Part shown: one piece after another, positions 59,242 through 64,000 of the stretch
Layout of the letters: each line of letters begins with the position of its first letter
Numbering within the stretch: the stretch's first letter is position 1
NCBI GenBank assembly: GCA_037126765.1
Contig: JBBCBC010000019.1
Coordinates: 32,448,222-32,512,221, forward strand
Length of the DNA stretch: 64,000 nucleotides
DNA from: Stenogyne calaminthoides
Taxonomy: Eukaryota; Streptophyta; Magnoliopsida; Lamiales; Lamiaceae
Direction of reading: 5' to 3'
Notes under the pieces: model-generated
The model's input: the letters and a program-made list of their open reading frames with translations, nothing else
Told to the model about the DNA's origin: nothing
The model's database searches: none
Program-made: the position numbers and the translations under genes

Positions 59242-59649
59242 TGTTGGGAAATTAATTCCCCAAGGGCAAACGAAAAATAAAAAAGAAATAAAACAATCTC
59301 CAACACAAGAATTTAACGTGAAAACTCCAAAATCGGAGAAAAAACCACGACCCACCAAAGAGATCACTATATGATAAATTTCTACAATCACACATAATTC
59401 CTCTATTTCACTCAACCCTCCTACATATTTCAAGTCAACAATGACTCTCACCTTTCTCACGAGACTCTATTAAAAGAGAATACGAGAAAGGAATTTTAAC
59501 TAGAAATCAAACACAAGACTAAAGTGTATTGATTGGTGCACTTGTAACAAAGACTAATGGGCTCCTTATATAGGATTTGAAAGCCCCCAACTTTGTTAAA
59601 AAACCCGATGTGGAATTACAAATTTTATTTAAACAATCAAAGTCCAACA
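59242..59649 (-). repeat. Solo LTR (copia-like)
   Basis: A 408-bp stretch opens TGTTGGGAAATTAATTCC and closes AAGTCCAACA, so it has TG...CA ends with short inverted repeats TGTTGG/CCAACA. On the minus strand it reads TGTTGGACTTTGATTG, contains CCTATATAAGGAGCCC as a TATA region, and ends CAACA. The flanks CCCAT (59237-59241) and CCAAT (59650-59654) are a one-mismatch 5-bp duplication. No coding part of a retrotransposon adjoins. Confidence 0.8.
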
Positions 59650-61515
59650 CCAATTATCAAGGCACTCATGAAGGAGAAAACAAGAAAAGAGCCAGCAAGT
59701 AAAATAAATGTTGAATACATAAATGTAGGCAGAAAAGGAGAACAATCAAAGTTGCCAACTTAGCCACTAAGATTAACAATCAAGAATCCTGTATTATAAG
59801 CACAGGCATGTAATGCTTCAAAGACCATAATTAGCATCTAGGTTTCACACTGAATTTCCAATAGCTAGATCAGCTAAAAAGTGGTTCTTATATTTTTTTA
59901 ATAAGACTGAGACTGTAGAAATAACTCCTCCTCCTAAATTCCCTATTTTCGTCAAAAGGGTGAGGATGCTGCTGCCCACCTGTATTTGCAACTCTCCTAC
60001 CATTAGTAACCCATTTCATAAACCTCGACTTCCTCTCTCTCCGCATTTACACAATAATATGCCTTGCTTAAACCCAAAATCATCTTCTATCATCCATCAA
60101 ATTCAAAAACCAAAACATGATCCTAAACATACATCAACTGCAATGCAAAAACACTCTGTTTTTACACATAATTACAGTCGAAATCATAATGGGCATCAAA
60201 AGAAATTGGTAAAACTCTTCTCCTTTAAACAAACAGAGCAAGATAATGCAAAATGACTGGCCTGGATTAAATTCAAAAGGGATACTTATTATTTCCCCAA
60301 AACAACAATCATTGTTTAAACTTATCAAGTGGGAATCAACTAAAAACGATAAAGCTAACAATTTTGATGAGCCCTAAAGATAACAATTCACATATCATAA
60401 ATTGAAAAGGTAAAAAATAAAACAAAAAAACTTACAAGGCGTTGCCATGAATATTAGCTTCAAGTGCCTTGAGGGAATCCTTAAAAGACTTCTACTTATT
60501 TCAACACATCTCGATGGTAATTTAAGGGTGATTTGGTAAATCCATTTTAAATAAAATTGTAACGTGATTATCATTAATCTGAAATTCACCAAAGTAAATG
60601 AGAGATAAGAGTGAAAAATTTAATCTCTATCCCCAAATTTCATCACACATAATCATATCCAATATAATCTTCAACTATCAAAGTAAACGGAGCCTGAATA
60701 TTCAAATTTATCAAATGGATTAACTCCATATATAATTATTTTCAAATATATATATATCTAGAGCTGTTATTTGAGTCCAACCGAGTATTTAAAGTTTGAA
60801 CTTGACTTGAGCCGAGTTGAGTATTTACAAAAGGTGAGCTCACTCGATAAAATTAACAAGTTGGAAATAGAGTTCCATTCGACTCGCAAACAAGTCAAAG
60901 TCCAATGAGTCTAATGAGCCCAATGAAATTACAAAAATAATTCTCAAATATCAAGTCTAACAAGTCGAGTTCGAGTGTTTTAGTAAATCGAGTATTTCAT
61001 GTGCTCGACTTGATTATATAAACGAACCAAGTTCGAGCTTTAATGAGCCAAGCTTAATAAAATCATTATATAATAATTATTTAAAATATTTTCCAAGAAG
61101 CATTAATCGAAAAAAAGAAAGGTATGAACCATATGATATACAGGTGCAAGGGTTTCCATCGATGAACCAAAACGTGAAATACACATACCATAAAAGGTAA
61201 ATAAAAATCTGAATATAAACGAAAACTGAGAATCCATTAATTAAGATCCAATTGTAACTATAAAGAACAAAAAATAAATAGATGGAAAAACCTGTAGAAA
61301 ATAAAAGCATAAGTCAAGCAATTCCATAATGTGAATCAACAATGCGAGACAAAAAAAACATTTCTCTTTGTATTAATCATGAATCTGTATAGTTCTTGGT
61401 AATACATAATGTAGAACATTAGAATGATACATATAGTTCATGTACAAACTTCCATTCCTGACTGTTGGAAAATTCATATGATCAAACTCTGTCTGATCCT
61501 AGTACTAGATTATCT
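59650..61515. other. Intergenic and 3' flank of the right CHX gene
   Basis: No gene is confidently supported. The plus-strand frame 59960-60256 has no recognised motif. At about 60530-60700 there is a short AT-rich repeat ending GGAGCCTGAATATT. At 60750-61070 lies a diverged repeat rich in CGAGTTCGAG-type motifs, common in plant genomes; a trace of it is at 23221. Confidence 0.45.
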
Positions 61516-64000
61516 CTACAACTTAACTTTTCTTAAATGTGTCGACTCCTCGGGGTCTTTGAGACCCCATAATCGAGTCTGCTGTTGTATCACCAAAATC
61601 GAAGCCTCCCCTTTAACTTCCAAGGTTGCAAAAATCTCCCCGATTGCTCCCAACTCCTCTCGTTTATTCCACTTTTCAATCTGCTGTATGATTTCTGAAT
61701 CACCATGTCTCCTACCAACCATAATAAGATTATACTCATCCAGTAAAGATCTAGCTGCTGCAACAACATCCATTCCACAAGTCACCCTCTCCTTTTTATA
61801 CGTTATAACGTCCTCTTTATGCTTCTTTCTCTGCTTCAAATTGCTCAAAATTTCAGCATCCAGCGTTTTGCTCCTCTCTGTTCCTGCCACAATCTGACAC
61901 GTGCCCGCAGCCACAAACTGTATTACAGTTAGCCTAATGTTAGAACGTTCCAAAATTCTTCTTGCATATGCTAAAGCTTCCCGATCATCTGCCCCTCCAA
62001 AGAAGAGGACCACAACTCTGAATACCGAATCTTGAAAAGACAATCTGAGGCTAGAATGGTCAATAAGAATCCCAACAGAACAAGGAGCCTTTTCGAATAC
62101 ATACTTAGTAAGTTGCCTATATGAGTGAACGGGTCCCACCAGCTCCCCCGAGCTCTGAAACGGAAGGATAATGAGAATGGTTCGGTTTTCTAAAGCTAAG
62201 GAACACACATCGTTGTGCATTGTCTTATAAGGGGCGATACCCTTGTAGCAATGTACGGAGAAATAACCGGGATTTTCCTGCTCAAACTTTTTGAAAGCAT
62301 TGAAAATCCTTTCGGATTTAGTGGGACGACGAGCGGGCTTGTCCCATTTTTTGTAAGAAACGAGGAGAGACGAGGACCGTCCTATTAGCTCGATTAGGTG
62401 GAGAACTACCAAGTTGATCGGTGAAGCCTGTGTGGTATTGGAAAGTTGAAGGAGGCTGATAATAGAGTGAACATTTTCTTGCTGATGAATGCATGCAAGT
62501 ATATTTAGTTCCTCATCTCCTCTAAGGTGAAGAATAGTCCTCCTTCTATAAGCAGTGAACCGTTTCGAAGGGTCATAGAGCATCTTTACTATTGGTGAGA
62601 TCAGTCCTGATAATGTAACCACGGAAATGATCATAATCGTATAGATTTCGTCAGTTAATCCCTGTAAATAATGGATAAAAAGAAAGAAACAATGAAGGTT
62701 GAGATGATATCCATGATTTTACAATTATTATGTAATGGGATAGTATCATTTTTTATCCTTAAAGTTCAATTTTTCCAGTTTAGGTCTCCCTCTTTCACTC
62801 ACTATAATGTTTGGTCCTGAATGTACACTTTTTCTCCCACATTTAGTCCCACCGTTAGTTGACCGTTATAGTGAGTGAAAGAGGGAGACCAAAACTGGAA
62901 AAATCCACTATTTGGGGTGCTAAATGTAATGTTTAAAAGTTTTTTTACTTACTTTTACTTTTATTTTTTGATAATTATATTTAAGTACAGAACTCTTAAA
63001 TAATTCCATTCAGCACTCTACAAATAGTTGATTCCGTCAGTCAACTAACTCTAGGAACAAATGTTAGAGTAAAGGTGTACTTCCAGGACCAAATTTGAGA
63101 GTGAATGAAAGACAAATTTGAGAGTGAATGAAAGAGATTGATCAAAACTGGAAAAAGGCAAACTTTAGGGACCTAAAAATGACATTAACCCTTATGAAAC
63201 ATAAATATTGTATAAGGTGAGACTTACTTCATTGTTCTTGATGTCATTCAAGACAGCGAGTTCAACGACTCCTTTTGTGTTCATGATCAGCCCAAGAGAT
63301 AGAGCATCACGAAATGGCATTCTACATATAACAAGAGGCAACATCGACCCCATAATCTTCCCTACAAATGCAACCAAAACAACCAATTGCAGAACTAGAT
63401 AATTATTCATGTTTTTTATGCAAAACACATCCACTTTCAATCCAGCAACAGCAAAAAAGAGAGGCAACAACATCAACGAGACGAAGCAATCAAGTGTCTC
63501 CACCAATGCTGCTCCAAGTGGTGGCCCTTCGGGCACAATCAAGCCCAGAACTAGTGAAGCTGTAATTGCTGTAATTCCGATAACCTCACCAGCAAATGCA
63601 CCAACCATCAATACAACGAGGACAAAAATTATATATCTCTCCTTCACAGGCCTTGTTTCAGGGGTACGTTGGATTACCCACAAAGCAGCAGGACGAACGA
63701 CCAATACAACAAGAAGAACAAATAAAGCAAGGGATACAGAAAACCCTATGATTACAATGAGTGGTTTAGTTCTGGCTAATTTTGCAGCAAATTTTATACA
63801 GGTGAAAGCCCAGAAGCAGACATCACAGATAATCGAAGAAGAAGAGGCTAACCGTCCAATCTCCGAATTAAGAATCTTGAGCTCATCAAGGAAGCAAGCA
63901 ACAACAGGAAAAGCTGTCATTGAGAGCATAGTTACCATATAAGGAAGTGCTTTTGCAACATCTTTGTCCAAAGATGAATACTTTTCAAGGAGAAAAACAG
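61516..64000 (-). CDS. Cation/H+ antiporter, CHX family (3' part; CHX13/14-like by context)
   Basis: C-terminal two thirds of a CPA2-type cation/proton exchanger; the N-terminus lies beyond 64000. Exon 63228-64000 encodes transmembrane helices with LPYMVTMLSMTAFPVVA, GEVIGITAITASLVLGLIVP, EGPPLG and the CHX motif NTKGVVELAVLNDIKNNE. The intron 62662-63227 (GTAAGT...CAG) joins in phase 0 to exon 61516-62661, which gives GLTDEIYTIM, the last helix (VVTLSGLISPIV) and the long cytosolic C-terminal domain with LRGDEELNILACIH, TILIILPFQ, KAPCSVGILIDH, FFGGADDREALAYARR and DLGA-like regulatory end sequences before TAG. Frames are intact. The last intron is mostly a foldback element. It is on the same strand as the left CHX fragment but represents a different part of the protein, so these are two genes. 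Neighbouring PADRE gene supports CHX13/14 kinship. Confidence 0.95.
62737..63191. mobile_element. Foldback element inside the last CHX intron
   Basis: The outer ends GGGATAGTATCATTTTTTATCC and the inverse of GGACCTAAAAATGACATTAACCC match. Inner blocks such as TTTCCAGTTTAGGTCTCCCT are matched by AGGGAGACCAAAACTGGAAA at about 62882-62901, and TTAGTTGAC recurs inverted as GTCAACTAA. The flanks TTATGTAAT and TTATGAAAC agree at 7 of 9 positions, a possible diverged MULE-type duplication. About 455 bp of the 566-bp intron is this element. Confidence 0.8.

Noticed and set aside
59960..60256. 98-codon plus-strand frame
   Set aside because: No recognised motif; composition is compatible with chance; a minus-strand alternative is equally unconvincing.

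Overview
The window is nuclear DNA from a flowering plant, most likely a eudicot. The protein-coding genes have GT-AG introns, the intergenic DNA is very AT-rich, and plant-specific families are present (CHX antiporter, LURP-one-related, PADRE/DUF4228, EXO70B, plant SNX2). The repeats are plant types: CACTA, Stowaway, foldback and MULE-like elements, a tRNA-derived SINE, Ty1-copia and Tat-like Ty3-gypsy. A 500-base N gap lies at 22324-22823. An asterid (Lamiales-like) source is my guess from overall protein similarity and is not proven.

Layout. 1-742: 5' part of a CHX cation/H+ antiporter (minus). 2390-5372: U2 snRNP protein B'' (minus, several frame breaks). 7089-8634: 2-oxoglutarate/Fe(II) dioxygenase (minus, one internal stop). 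9732-12211: LURP-one-related gene (minus). 12.2-22.3 kb: gene-poor, with a Stowaway MITE, a foldback with a telomere-like core, a copia relic and AT-rich repeats. 23422-27468: sorting nexin 2 (plus). 27.5-34.1 kb: tandem repeats and a MITE. 34102-35973: intronless EXO70B1 exocyst subunit (plus). 37.2-51.6 kb: a three-layer transposon nest, LINE containing CACTA containing a 13.4-kb Tat-like gypsy element. 52.5 kb: SINE. 56.0-57.0 kb: MULE-like foldback directly upstream of a PADRE gene (57195-57590, plus). 59.2 kb: solo LTR. 61516-64000: 3' part of a second CHX gene (minus) with a foldback filling its last intron.

How the genes relate. They are independent eukaryotic units with no operon logic. 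Their neighbourhood is informative: from memory, relatives of these families sit next to each other in three Arabidopsis blocks (CHX14-PADRE-EXO70B2 on chromosome 1; PADRE-CHX13-WRKY25-U2B''-LOR6 on chromosome 2; EXO70B1-SNX2A on chromosome 5). The window therefore looks like one less-fractionated copy of an ancestral segment.

Quality. Several conserved genes carry single-base length changes, often at short homopolymers. Some apparent pseudogenisation may be assembly error. The most unusual item is a spliced gene on the strand opposite gag-pol inside the gypsy element, encoding a Transposase_28-like (putative gypsy-type transposon) protein with its own TATA-like sequence.
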